Shown here piece after piece: positions 1 to 6,704 of a DNA stretch of 9,954 bases. The notes under the pieces are model-generated. The model had not been told where the DNA came from. It was given only the letters and a program-made list of their open reading frames with translations, and made no database searches. How positions within the stretch are numbered: position 1 is the stretch's first letter; each line of letters begins with the position of its first letter. The translations under genes were made by a program, and so were the position numbers. The stretch is from Verrucomicrobiales bacterium (GTDB lineage: Bacteria > Verrucomicrobiota > Verrucomicrobiia > Verrucomicrobiales > Verrucomicrobiaceae): NCBI GenBank assembly GCA_003453085.1, contig DMMK01000716.1, forward strand, positions 1 through 9,954. Direction: 5' to 3'.

Positions 1-1451
1 GCAAAGGCGCTGCCGTTGTTGTTGGCGGCAGAGGTCAGCGCATACAGAATTTCAGAGAACCCATGCGCGCCCGGGTTGGCGATGCCCGCCCTGCCCGCAT
101 CCGTGGCTACGGCAATCGCCGTGCCCACCAGCACCAGAATGGGTGTGACCAGGATGGCCGCCGAGGTGAGCTTCATCTCGTAGGGCTCGATCTTCTTGCC
201 CAGGTACTCCGGTGTGCGGCCAATCATGAGGCCCGCCATGAAGACTGCGAGGATGGCAAACACCAGCATGCCGTAGAGGCCTGTACCAACGCCACCAAAC
301 ACCACCTCACCCAGCTGCATCAGCACCAGCGGCACCATGCCGCCCAGGGGCGTGAAGGAGTCGTGCATGGAGTTCACGGCACCGCATGAGGCGGCAGTGG
401 TCACGGCAGCGAACAGTGCCGACGCATTGATGCCGAACCGTACCTCCTTACCTTCCATGTTGCCCCCCGCTTGCAGGGCACTGGCGGTTTGCTCCACGCC
501 CAGGCCCACCCATTGCGGATTGCCGACTTTCTCAGCGGAAACCACAGCGATCACGGCCACCACAAACATCACCGTCATGGCCGCCAGGATCGCAAAGCCC
601 TGGCGCTGGTCGCCCACGACCCGGCCAAACGCAAAACACAGCGCGGCAGGAATCAGAAAAATCGCCAGCATCTGAACAAAGTTGGTCAGTGCCGTCGGGT
701 TCTCATAGGGATGGGCGGAGTTGGCGTTGAAAAAGCCACCGCCGTTGGTGCCCAGCATCTTGATGGCGAGCTGCGAGGCCACCGGGCCCTGCGCGATGGT
801 CTGCTTGGCACCCTCCACCGTCGTCGCCTCGACATAAGAAGCAAGGTTCTGCGGCACGCCCTGCCAGACATAGAAGACCGTCAGCAGCAGGCAGAAGGGC
901 AGCAGCACGTAGAGCGTGGCGCGCACCATGTCGGCCCAGAAGTTGCCGAGGGCCTTGGTTTCCGCTCGTGCAAAACCGCGCACGAAAGCCATCGCCAACG
1001 CGATGCCGGTGGCAGCGCTCAGGAAGTTCTGAACGGCGAGGCCGGCCATCTGCGAGAGATAGCTCATGGTGCTCTCGCCGCCATAGCTCTGCCAGTTGGT
1101 GTTGGTGGTGAAGCTGACAGCGGTGTTAAAGGCCAAGTGAGGGCTGAGGGCAGGCAGGTCTTGTGGATTCCATGGTAGCAAGTGCTGGCAGCGCAGGATG
1201 AGGTAGGTGAAGACCATGCCGACAAGACTGAATGCCAGCATGGAAAGCGTGTATTGTTTCCAGTTCTGCTCGCGCTGGGGATCGGTGCCCAGGAGGCGAT
1301 AGGTCAGTTTTTCGATGGGTTTCAGGATGGGGTCCAGCCAAGTGTGACCTTGAGCGTTCAGCACCTGCATGAGGTAGAGGCCCATGGGCTTGGTGATGAG
1401 CGCGAGGAGGCCCAGGAATAGGGCGAGTTGCAGCCAGTCGTTCGTGTGCAT
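1..1451 (-). CDS. kdpA: Potassium-transporting ATPase subunit KdpA (3' end cut by window edge)
   Basis: KdpA is the K+-binding and translocating subunit of the high-affinity KdpFABC P-type ATPase in the inner membrane. Reading the minus strand from ATG 1451-1449 gives 483 codons of hydrophobic protein. All four selectivity-filter regions are visible: [19 protein letters not shown] (about residues 108-126), [14 protein letters not shown] (about 235-248), [10 protein letters not shown] (about 355-364) and [11 protein letters not shown] at the window edge (N477 onward). Family members are about 560-590 residues, so roughly the last 80-110 residues, plus presumably kdpB and kdpC, lie to the left. 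The gene starts 12 bp after the kdpF stop. No Shine-Dalgarno sequence precedes it, so translation may be coupled to kdpF. Family assignment is essentially certain. Confidence 0.98.
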   Translation of the reverse strand, partial: MHTNDWLQLALFLGLLALITKPMGLYLMQVLNAQGHTWLDPILKPIEKLTYRLLGTDPQREQNWKQYTLSMLAFSLVGMVFTYLILRCQHLLPWNPQDLPALSPHLAFNTAVSFTTNTNWQSYGGESTMSYLSQMAGLAVQNFLSAATGIALAMAFVRGFARAETKALGNFWADMVRATLYVLLPFCLLLTVFYVWQGVPQNLASYVEATTVEGAKQTIAQGPVASQLAIKMLGTNGGGFFNANSAHPYENPTALTNFVQMLAIFLIPAALCFAFGRVVGDQRQGFAILAAMTVMFVVAVIAVVSAEKVGNPQWVGLGVEQTASALQAGGNMEGKEVRFGINASALFAAVTTAASCGAVNSMHDSFTPLGGMVPLVLMQLGEVVFGGVGTGLYGMLVFAILAVFMAGLMIGRTPEYLGKKIEPYEMKLTSAAILVTPILVLVGTAIAVATDAGRAGIANPGAHGFSEILYALTSAANNNGSAF

Positions 1452-1463
1452 GATCGTAGGGGA

Positions 1464-1547
1464 TTAGAATTTTTCAGGGCGCAGCATGGCTACCAGGAGG
1501 TAGGCCAGCAGAGCCGTGGCGATGAGTGCGATGAGGAAGGTTTCCAT
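1464..1547 (-). CDS. kdpF: KdpF, small subunit of the Kdp ATPase (27 aa)
   Basis: A 27-residue ORF read on the minus strand, METFLIALIATALLAYLLVA followed by MLRPEKF. It is one transmembrane helix with the short polar tail RPE(K/R)F that is typical of KdpF. KdpF stabilises the KdpABC complex in the membrane. It lies immediately upstream of kdpA (12-bp gap), the canonical kdpFABC order. No Shine-Dalgarno motif is present. The identification rests on the tail motif, size and position. Confidence 0.93.
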   Translation of the reverse strand: METFLIALIATALLAYLLVAMLRPEKF

Positions 1548-1559
1548 AGCGGGCGGGGT

Positions 1560-1643
1560 TCAGAGGGTTTCGATGACGCGGGCGTATAGAACACAGAGGA
1601 CGATGAAGGCGACGGAGAGGCCGAGGTAGAGGAGGTCAATCAT
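1560..1643 (-). CDS. 27-residue single-helix membrane peptide at the head of the kdp operon
   Basis: A second tiny ORF, MIDLLYLGLSVAFIVLCVLY followed by ARVIETL, stops 12 bp before kdpF and is also 27 residues long. It is one hydrophobic helix (about residues 3-20) with a charged tail ending in R-V-I-E-T-L. The layout resembles KdpF, but the tail differs. From memory, similar short peptides with an R-x-x-E-x-L ending precede kdpF in some other bacteria, usually left unannotated. Function unknown; a role as an accessory Kdp membrane peptide is inferred from position alone. The case for coding is the tight 12-bp spacing on both sides of kdpF, the good helix and the compact stop. Its length is too short for statistical proof. 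Confidence 0.7.
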   Translation of the reverse strand: MIDLLYLGLSVAFIVLCVLYARVIETL

Positions 1644-1695
1644 GGGCGGAGAGCTTGCGGCTCACGGACATGATTCTCCCGTTTGCGGTTCTGCG

Positions 1696-1737
1696 TAGTT
1701 AAGGGCAGGCGAAAAGGTGTTAAGAAGGTGTTAACAC
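1696..1737 (-). promoter_or_regulatory. Response-regulator-type direct repeats and putative kdp promoter
   Basis: On the minus strand the hexamer TTAACA occurs at 1734-1729 and 1723-1718 with 5 bp between them, an 11-bp period. A related TTAACT lies at 1702-1697, 21 bp further on. Tandem hexamers about one helical turn apart are typical of OmpR/PhoB-family binding sites, and KdpE, the usual kdp activator, belongs to that family. TTAACA (1723-1718) with TAACTA (1701-1696), 16 bp apart, could act as a -35/-10 pair. That would place the transcript start roughly 45 nt before the first kdp ORF. The KdpE assignment is inferred; no kdpDE gene is in the window. Confidence 0.5.
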
Positions 1738-1789
1738 GGGCGCTCTGCAGACCTGCGCGACCCTGAGAGAGATGGGGCGAAAGTTTTTC

Positions 1790-1819
1790 TTGCGGTCTTG
1801 TGGTGCTTTTAGTTATATA
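1790..1819 (+). promoter_or_regulatory. Putative promoter of the TetR-family gene
   Basis: TTGCGG (1790-1795) and TATATA (1814-1819) are 18 bp apart and resemble a housekeeping sigma-70 promoter. The predicted transcript start near 1826 would leave a leader of only about 7 nt before the ATG at 1833, so the mRNA would be almost leaderless. This is a judgement from consensus only. Confidence 0.4.
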
Positions 1820-1834
1820 CCAACTGGTTTGTAT
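1817..1834 (+). promoter_or_regulatory. Operator-like palindrome for the TetR regulator
   Basis: ATACCAAC-TG-GTTTGTAT is an 18-bp inverted repeat with 7 of 8 pairs matching. Size and symmetry fit a TetR-family dimer site. It overlaps the proposed -10 box and the first two bases of the ATG at 1833, a position suited to autorepression. Binding by the adjacent regulator is inferred from proximity. I noticed no second copy in the window. Confidence 0.6.
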
Positions 1835-2558
1835 GCCAGCTATCCCCAAACATGTCCGCAATCCCGTTGAGACCCGCCAAAGGCTGGTAGGGGCGACGCT
1901 GCGCCTGATGCTGCGCCAGGGCTATGCGGCGACGACCGTGGACCAGATCTGCGCGGAGGCGGGGCTGACGAAGGGCAGCTTCTTCCACTACTTTGCCAGC
2001 AAGGAGGCCATTGCGCGTGCGGCGGTGGATGCGTTCGCTCAAATGGGCACAGATTTGTACACACCCGCCTGGGCTGAGCCCGGGGTGGATCCGCTGGAGC
2101 AACTGCACCGGCTGCTGGACATCATGGTCAGCTTTAATCAAAGGCCTGATGAGCTGTGCGTCTGCATGGTGGGCATGATGTCGCAGGAGCTTTCTCAGGT
2201 GAATGCGGACATGCGGGCCGCCTGCGATGGCCATCTGCAGGACTGGGAATCACGGGTGACGCGCATGCTGACAGAGGCAAAAAAGATCCATCGACTCCGG
2301 CGTCCCTTTGAGCCCGCGCAGGTAGCTCATTTTCTCAACAGCCTCTGGCAGGGTTCCATGCTAGTGGGCAAGACGCGCCAAAGCCCGGATATGGTGATCC
2401 AGAATATCGAACTGGCGCGTGATTTTGTGAATTCGTTGTTCGATTCTCCCCCTCCACGCCCTGGGGTTCAGACGTCCACATCTTCCAGGAAGACGAAAAA
2501 AACAAAAAAAGTTCGTCCGGATGTCCTCAGCGGCCCTGGCCGTTCGTCATGCCTATGA
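1833..2558 (+). CDS. TetR/AcrR-family transcriptional regulator
   Basis: The predicted protein has 241 residues. The N-terminal TetR DNA-binding domain covers about residues 11-58. It has the helix-turn-helix pattern TTVDQICAEAGLTKGSFFHYF (about 34-54) followed by ASKEAI, a strong family signature. The remainder is a helical ligand-binding/dimerisation domain, and the inducer cannot be read from sequence. ATG 1833 is preferred over GTG 1800, because the domain begins shortly after it and 1800 would put the operator and -10 box inside the gene. The last 20 or so residues (SRKTKKTKKVRP...) are basic and low-complexity. They are encoded by the A-rich tract and ECF-like promoter of the next operon, so the tail is probably not part of the fold. 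The regulator likely represses itself and possibly neighbours. Confidence 0.93.
   Translation: MPAIPKHVRNPVETRQRLVGATLRLMLRQGYAATTVDQICAEAGLTKGSFFHYFASKEAIARAAVDAFAQMGTDLYTPAWAEPGVDPLEQLHRLLDIMVSFNQRPDELCVCMVGMMSQELSQVNADMRAACDGHLQDWESRVTRMLTEAKKIHRLRRPFEPAQVAHFLNSLWQGSMLVGKTRQSPDMVIQNIELARDFVNSLFDSPPPRPGVQTSTSSRKTKKTKKVRPDVLSGPGRSSCL
2512..2550 (+). promoter_or_regulatory. ECF-type promoter, copy 1 (upstream of DGPF-sigma operon)
   Basis: ATGTCCTCAG (2521-2530) and TTCGTCAT (2543-2550) are 12 bp apart. The same two blocks with the same spacing recur at 7235-7264. Read as -35 TGTCC and -10 CGTC, the core spacing is 17 bp, as expected for ECF sigma factors. From memory, the ECF42 consensus is near TGTCGA at -35 and CGA/TC at -10. 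An A-rich tract (2496-2510) and TTCGTC (2512-2517) precede it, and copy 2 has similar sequence there. The predicted start near 2556 gives a leader of about 29 nt. The element lies inside the 3' end of the TetR gene. Confidence 0.72.
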
Positions 2559-2584
2559 ATACCGACTTTTAACCTTCCTTTTTT

Positions 2585-2992
2585 ATGAGCCTATCTCCAT
2601 CCGAATCCACTGAATACATGGTCCTCTTTCGCGCCACGGGCTGGCAAGAGAATCTTTCGCCTGAAGAAATGCAGCAGGTCATGGCGCGGACCATGGCGTG
2701 GTTTGAGCGCCTACAGCAGCAGGGGAAAATGAAGTCCGCCCAACCTCTCTTCGAAGAGGGGAAGGTGATCTCAGGAAAAAAGGTACGTCAGGTGGCCGAT
2801 GGGCCGTTTGCCGAGTCAAAGGAAACCATCGGCGGCTATTTGATGCTGAATGTGAAGACGATGGAGGAGGCGGTAAGCATCGCCAAAGAATGGCCCATGC
2901 TGGACTGCGGAGCCACGGCGGAAGTCCGCCCCGTAGCACCGGAGTGCCCCAGCTTTCACCGCCTTCTGGAAGAAAAAATGGCAGCCGCCTAA
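2585..2992 (+). CDS. YCII/DGPF-domain protein
   Basis: A 135-residue protein of the YCII-related DGPF family. The diagnostic stretch ADGPFAESKETIGGYLML spans about residues 71-88, followed by the usual helix (EEAVSIAKEWP). YCII proteins have a ferredoxin-like fold; the biochemical role of DGPF members is not established. They are the classic genomic partners and targets of ECF42 sigma factors, and an ECF42 gene follows only 11 bp downstream. The start at 2585 has no Shine-Dalgarno sequence, only a T-rich leader. Transcription probably begins at the ECF-type promoter at 2521-2550. Confidence 0.93.
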   Translation: MSLSPSESTEYMVLFRATGWQENLSPEEMQQVMARTMAWFERLQQQGKMKSAQPLFEEGKVISGKKVRQVADGPFAESKETIGGYLMLNVKTMEEAVSIAKEWPMLDCGATAEVRPVAPECPSFHRLLEEKMAAA

Positions 2993-3003
2993 CATTAAGT
3001 GCC

Positions 3004-4299
3004 ATGTCCGCTTCCGCCTCCAGTGCCGAGTCTGGCATCAGTCAGTTGGCCGATCATCTCTTCCGTCATGAGGCGGCAAAGCTGGTATCCATCCTCACGG
3101 GCATCTTTGGCATCCATCGCCTACAGATGGCGGAGGATGTGGTGCAGGAGGCGCTGGCACGGGCGCTGCAAACGTGGCCGTTTTATGGCGTCCCTGCAAA
3201 TCCGGCAGCCTGGCTGATGCAGACGGCGAAGAATCTGGCGCTGGACCTCATCCGCCGGGAATCCAGCTTTCAGCATAAGCAGCCGCAGATCGTCCATTTC
3301 ATCGAGCAGCGGCTGGCGGATACCGAAACGGGAGAGGAGCCGAGGTTTGATGATGAGATCAAAGATGACCGTCTGCGGCTGATGTTTGCCTGCTGTCATC
3401 CCCAGCTCCCGCAGGATTCGCAGACGGCCCTAGCCCTGAAGGTAATGTGTGGCTTCAGCCCCCAGGAAATCGCCCGCGCCTTTCTCACCTCGGAGGCGGC
3501 CATTGCAAAGAGGCTGACCCGCGCTCGGCAAAAGCTGCAGGAGGAAGCCGTGGCCTTTGAGATCCCTTCCGGGGTGGAGTTGCCCACAAGGCTGGAGGTG
3601 CTGCTGCAGATTTTGTATCTGCTTTTTAATGAAGGCTATAAGGCCTCCAGCGGCCCGCAGTTGATTCGCGAAGATCTGTGCCATGAGGCCATCCGGCTAA
3701 CCCTGCTCCTCGCCGGGCACCCGGCAGGGAATCAGCCGCGCACCCATGCGCTGCTGGCGCTGATGCTGCTCAATGGAGCCCGATTTGCCGCCAGGCAGGA
3801 TGCCGACGGCAACATCCGTCGGCTGGAGGAGCAGGACCGTGGCCTGTGGGATGCGGCGATGATCCAGCGGGGCATTTATCACCTGGGATTGTCGGCACGG
3901 GGAGATCAGGCCAGCGAATACCACCTCCAGGCGGGCATTGCGGCCTGCCACTGCTTGGCTCCAGATGCAGCCTCCACCGACTGGCCGCAGATCCTCCGCC
4001 TTTACGATCATCTCCTGCAGATGAATGACTCGCCCGTCATTGCCCTGAACCGTGCCGTGGCCCTGGCCAAGGTGCAGGGCCCAGCGAAGGGGCTGGCTGC
4101 GGTGGAAGCCATCCTGGACCGTCAGCCGCTGGATTCCTATCACCTTTTTCATGCCGTCATGGGCGAGCTGGAGGCACAGCGGCAGCATTACGAATCTGCG
4201 GCCACTCACCTGCGCGCCGCACTGAAACTCACCGAAATGGCCTCCGAGCGCAGCTTGCTGAACAGGCGCCTCCAGGAATTGGAAAAGCAGCCTGACTGA
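3004..4299 (+). CDS. ECF42-type RNA polymerase sigma factor with C-terminal TPR extension
   Basis: 431 residues, roughly twice the length of a basic ECF sigma factor. Region 2 is at about 20-90 (AEDVVQEALARALQTWP, AAWLMQTAKNLALDLIRRE). Region 4 is at about 126-180 (FACCHPQLPQDSQTALALKV, then FSPQEIARAFLTSEAAIAKR). A DUF6596-like segment follows at about 193-300 (LEVLLQILYLLFNEGYKASS). The C-terminal part is helical and TPR-like (about 300-428, including TDWPQILRLYDHLLQ and SPVIALNRAVALA). This architecture and linkage to a DGPF gene define the ECF42 group, which works without a classical anti-sigma factor; the C-terminal extension is thought to control activity. None of the neighbouring genes looks like an anti-sigma factor. 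ATG 3004 is chosen because it follows the DGPF stop by 11 bp. An in-frame ATG at 2890 would overlap that gene and add nonhomologous residues. Confidence 0.95.
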   Translation: MSASASSAESGISQLADHLFRHEAAKLVSILTGIFGIHRLQMAEDVVQEALARALQTWPFYGVPANPAAWLMQTAKNLALDLIRRESSFQHKQPQIVHFIEQRLADTETGEEPRFDDEIKDDRLRLMFACCHPQLPQDSQTALALKVMCGFSPQEIARAFLTSEAAIAKRLTRARQKLQEEAVAFEIPSGVELPTRLEVLLQILYLLFNEGYKASSGPQLIREDLCHEAIRLTLLLAGHPAGNQPRTHALLALMLLNGARFAARQDADGNIRRLEEQDRGLWDAAMIQRGIYHLGLSARGDQASEYHLQAGIAACHCLAPDAASTDWPQILRLYDHLLQMNDSPVIALNRAVALAKVQGPAKGLAAVEAILDRQPLDSYHLFHAVMGELEAQRQHYESAATHLRAALKLTEMASERSLLNRRLQELEKQPD

Positions 4300-4338
4300 A
4301 CCTTTTTTATTCACCCAAACCTAACGAACAAACAAACT

Positions 4339-4878
4339 ATGATCACCAAAATTCTCATCGGCCTTGCTGCCGTCCTTGCCATCCTCACGGTCGTCATCTC
4401 CATGCGTCCGGATGATTTTCGTGTCTCGCGCTCTGCCACCATGCAGGCCACTCCGCAGGCGGTCTTCGAGCAGGTGAATGATCTGCGCAAAGGCCAGGAC
4501 TGGTCCCCCTGGGCCAAGCTGGACGTGAACTGCAAATACACCTTCGAAGGCCCTCCGGCAGGGGTGGGATCCTCCGTGAAATGGTCCGGGAACAACGATG
4601 TCGGCGAAGGGAAACAGACCATCGTGGAAAGCCGCCCGGGTGAACGGGTGGGGATGAAGCTGGAATTCATCCGCCCTTTTGCCGGGACCAACGACGTGGA
4701 GTTAACCCTCAAGCCGGAAGGCACAGGCACGCTGGTTACGTGGACCATGTCCGGCAAGAACAACTTCATGAGCAAGGCCATGGGCCTAGTGATGGACTGT
4801 GATAAAATGTGCGGAGACTTCTTCATCCAGGGTTTGGCCAATCTTAAAGGCATCGTCGAGACCGCGCCGAAGGCCTAA
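4339..4878 (+). CDS. Membrane-anchored SRPBCC (polyketide cyclase-like) protein
   Basis: 179 residues. An N-terminal hydrophobic helix (about residues 3-21, ILIGLAAVLAILTVVIS) is followed by an SRPBCC/Polyketide_cyc2-type domain. That domain starts at the typical VSRSATMQATPQAVFEQVND (about 29-48), then WSPWAKLD (about 55-62). The domain forms a hydrophobic ligand-binding cup; the ligand cannot be deduced. The helix should tether it to the membrane, with the domain outside or inside depending on orientation. It starts 39 bp after the sigma gene and has an A/C-rich, Shine-Dalgarno-less leader, so it is probably co-transcribed from the promoter at 2521-2550. Confidence 0.88.
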   Translation: MITKILIGLAAVLAILTVVISMRPDDFRVSRSATMQATPQAVFEQVNDLRKGQDWSPWAKLDVNCKYTFEGPPAGVGSSVKWSGNNDVGEGKQTIVESRPGERVGMKLEFIRPFAGTNDVELTLKPEGTGTLVTWTMSGKNNFMSKAMGLVMDCDKMCGDFFIQGLANLKGIVETAPKA

Positions 4879-4975
4879 CTGCCTTCGCCAAAATCTCCCC
4901 ACTGATTCATCGAGATCCCTTGTCGCAGGGAAGGGGAGTCCCTACCTGCTCATCCACACTCTAACCTCACATTTT

Positions 4976-5773
4976 ATGAAAATGCAGCCCATGTCCGAGA
5001 AGGTCAAAAATCATCCGGTGGTGCCGCCTGCTGAATGGCTGGCCGCGCGACAGGATCTCCTGAAGGAGGAGAAGGAACTCACTCGCCTACGGGACCGGAT
5101 CAGCGCCAAGCGCCGCGAACTGCCCTGGATGAAGGTGGAAAAAGACTACCGCTTTCAGGGGCCTGATGGCGTGGTCGCTCTCGCCGACTTGTTCGATGGC
5201 CGCAGCCAGCTCATTGTGCAACATTTCATGTTCGGCCCGGACTGGGAGGAGGGTTGCGTCGGCTGCTCCTTTGGTGCTGACCATGTGGATCCAGCCCGCA
5301 TTCATTTTCAGCAGAGGGACGTTTCCTTTGTCGCCATTTCCCGGGCACCCTGGCCCAAGCTGGAGGTCTTTAAAAAACGCATGGGCTGGAATTTTGCCTG
5401 GGTTTCATCTTATGAAAGCGACTTCAACTACGACTTCGGAGTCTCCTTCAAGCCCGAACAGATGGGGCAGGAAGTGTTTTACAATTACCGCCCGGAGAAG
5501 CTTGAAATCGATGAACTGCCCGGACTGAGCGTGTTTTACAAAGACGAGGCGGGGAACATCTTCCACACCTACTCCTCATTCGGTCGCGGACTGGAGTCTT
5601 TGGACGGAGCCTATGCCTATCTGGACCTGGTGCCGAAAGGGCGTGATGAGGCGCATCTGGAGGTGGCCCCTTCCTGGTGGCGTCATCATGACAGTTATGA
5701 AACGGAGGGGAAAGAAGCTTGCTGCAAACAGGAAAAACCTCCGACCACCGCCGATTGCGGCTGTGCCTCATGA
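4976..5773 (+). CDS. DUF899 thioredoxin-like family protein with Cys-rich tail
   Basis: 265 residues. The DUF899 family has a thioredoxin-like fold. Hallmarks here are WLAARQDLLKEEKELTRLRD (about 21-40), YRFQGPDG (about 58-65), VQHFMFGPDWEEGCVGCSFG (about 81-100, giving C94 and C97 as a C-x-x-C pair) and FHTYSSFGRGLE (about 196-207). The last 17 residues add C249-C250 and C261-G-C263, suggesting metal or thiol chemistry. Reaction unknown. ATG 4976 is chosen because the open frame upstream (from 4799) overlaps the SRPBCC gene and encodes nonhomologous residues; an internal ATG at residue 6 is also possible. Its stop overlaps the next start as ATGA, so the two products are probably translationally coupled. 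Confidence 0.93.
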   Translation: MKMQPMSEKVKNHPVVPPAEWLAARQDLLKEEKELTRLRDRISAKRRELPWMKVEKDYRFQGPDGVVALADLFDGRSQLIVQHFMFGPDWEEGCVGCSFGADHVDPARIHFQQRDVSFVAISRAPWPKLEVFKKRMGWNFAWVSSYESDFNYDFGVSFKPEQMGQEVFYNYRPEKLEIDELPGLSVFYKDEAGNIFHTYSSFGRGLESLDGAYAYLDLVPKGRDEAHLEVAPSWWRHHDSYETEGKEACCKQEKPPTTADCGCAS

Positions 5774-6039
5774 AACCTACTTGTCTGTGCCGTCGTGAGG
5801 TTGCCACGGTGCCCGTTCTCTCGGGCATCGGCTCGGTGGTGGCGCTGCTTTGCCTGCCGAAATGCCCAGCATGCATGGCTGCCTATGTCGCCTTGGGTAC
5901 AGGCATAGGCCTCAGTCATTCGGATGCGAGTGGCCTGCGGCAGGGGCTTCTGCTGGTGCTTATGGTCGTCTTTTTGGTTAGCCTGCTCAAGCTCGCAGCA
6001 CATTTTGCCCGACGCTCTTTTTCCCATCCTTCAAAATAA
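5770..6039 (+). CDS. Small Cys-rich integral membrane protein (CxxxCxxC)
   Basis: 89 residues with two predicted membrane segments, about 13-47 (interrupted by the Cys motif) and about 57-79. It carries C5-x-C7 near the N-terminus and C28-L-P-K-C32-P-A-C35 in the first hydrophobic region. The CPxC-type motif within a membrane segment recalls mercury/metal membrane proteins such as MerC or MerT, but overall similarity is not clear enough to name it. The start codon overlaps the DUF899 stop (ATGA). Together with the Cys-rich end of that protein, this suggests that the pair acts together on thiols or a metal. That is inference. Confidence 0.8.
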   Translation: MKPTCLCRREVATVPVLSGIGSVVALLCLPKCPACMAAYVALGTGIGLSHSDASGLRQGLLLVLMVVFLVSLLKLAAHFARRSFSHPSK

Positions 6040-6075
6040 CCCCCAATTTACCTAACAAACAGCCATCAAAACATC

Positions 6076-6519
6076 ATGAAAACATCCATCATTCAGCCTT
6101 ATCTCTTTTTCAGCGGCCGTTGTGAAGAGGCCCTGGAATTCTATCGCGAAGCCATTGCTGCCAAGATTGAAATGGTCATGCGCTTCAGCGAAAGTCCTGA
6201 ACCACCACCGCCAGACATGCTGGCTCCAGGCTTTGAAAACAAAGTGATGCATGCCTCCTTCCGCGTGGGCGATACCGTCGTCATGGCCTCCGATGGCTGT
6301 GGCGAGGTCGAATCCTTTGCGGGCTTTTCACTGTCCTTGGGGGTGGCCACCGAAGAGGAGGCTGACATCAGGTTTAATGCCCTGGCGGATGGCGGCGAAG
6401 TGACCATGCCACTGGGCAAGACCTTCTGGTCTCCACGCTTTGGCATGCTCAAGGACAAATTCGGCATCGGCTGGATGGTCAGTGTCATTACTGAGTGTGG
6501 CCAATCCCAGAATGCCTGA
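6076..6519 (+). CDS. PhnB-like VOC-superfamily protein
   Basis: 147 residues. It matches the PhnB/YjdN-type VOC pattern: IIQPYLFFSGRCEEALEFYR (about 5-24), HASFRVGDTVVMASD (about 59-73), ADGGEVTMPLGKTFWSPRFG (about 104-123) and DKFGIGWMV (about 127-135). VOC proteins have paired beta-alpha-beta-beta-beta units, often with a metal site, and include glyoxalases, dioxygenases and resistance proteins. The PhnB-like branch has no settled enzymatic role. It begins 36 bp after the Cys-rich membrane protein with an A/C-rich leader and no Shine-Dalgarno sequence. It is likely the last or near-last gene of the sigma operon. Confidence 0.92.
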   Translation: MKTSIIQPYLFFSGRCEEALEFYREAIAAKIEMVMRFSESPEPPPPDMLAPGFENKVMHASFRVGDTVVMASDGCGEVESFAGFSLSLGVATEEEADIRFNALADGGEVTMPLGKTFWSPRFGMLKDKFGIGWMVSVITECGQSQNA

Positions 6520-6647
6520 AAATGAGACGGTTTTCTGGCAGACCAGCAGCACACGCGAGGCGACTGGCCTGCCCCAGAAACTGACGAAAGTGCCCCCGTG
6601 GAGTTCTGGCGCTGTCTTTCTTCGGTATGATTTAATGGGCCATCGGT

Positions 6648-6673
6648 TGTCCGACTCCTGCGGGGGTTGTCAT
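6648..6673 (+). promoter_or_regulatory. Possible degenerate ECF-type promoter, copy 3
   Basis: CATCGG-T-TGTCC and, further on, TTGTCAT resemble the -35 and -10 blocks of the two strong copies; copy 2 also has CATCGG before ATGTCC. The spacing is 3 bp shorter and the -10 core reads TGTC rather than CGTC. It lies 32 bp before the AHSA1-type gene, in the 185-bp gap after the PhnB-like gene. It is either a weak site or a chance resemblance. Confidence 0.25.
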
Positions 6674-6704
6674 AAAAACATCTTTCTTCAGTTACACAGA
6701 TCGC

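Noticed and set aside
686..1341. Open frames on both strands inside the kdpA region (for example plus-strand 471-1178)
   Set aside because: They overlap the unmistakable kdpA reading frame and encode low-complexity His/Arg-rich sequence; they are shadows of a GC-rich gene.
2890..3003. Upstream extension of the sigma factor start to ATG 2890
   Set aside because: It would overlap the DGPF gene by 103 bp and adds residues unlike any sigma factor; ATG 3004 directly follows the DGPF stop.
4921..4947. TGTCGC at 4921 as another ECF42-type -35 box before the DUF899 gene
   Set aside because: No CGTC/CGAC-like -10 block occurs at the required 17-bp spacing (the position reads ACCT).
4799..4975. Upstream extension of the DUF899 gene to ATG 4799
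   Set aside because: It overlaps the SRPBCC gene out of frame and encodes nonhomologous sequence; the family begins near ATG 4976.
6574..6609. Imperfect hairpin CCAGAA...TTCTGG after the PhnB-like gene as a terminator
   Set aside because: The stem is short with a bulge and a large loop, and is followed by mixed bases rather than a T run; it is not convincing.
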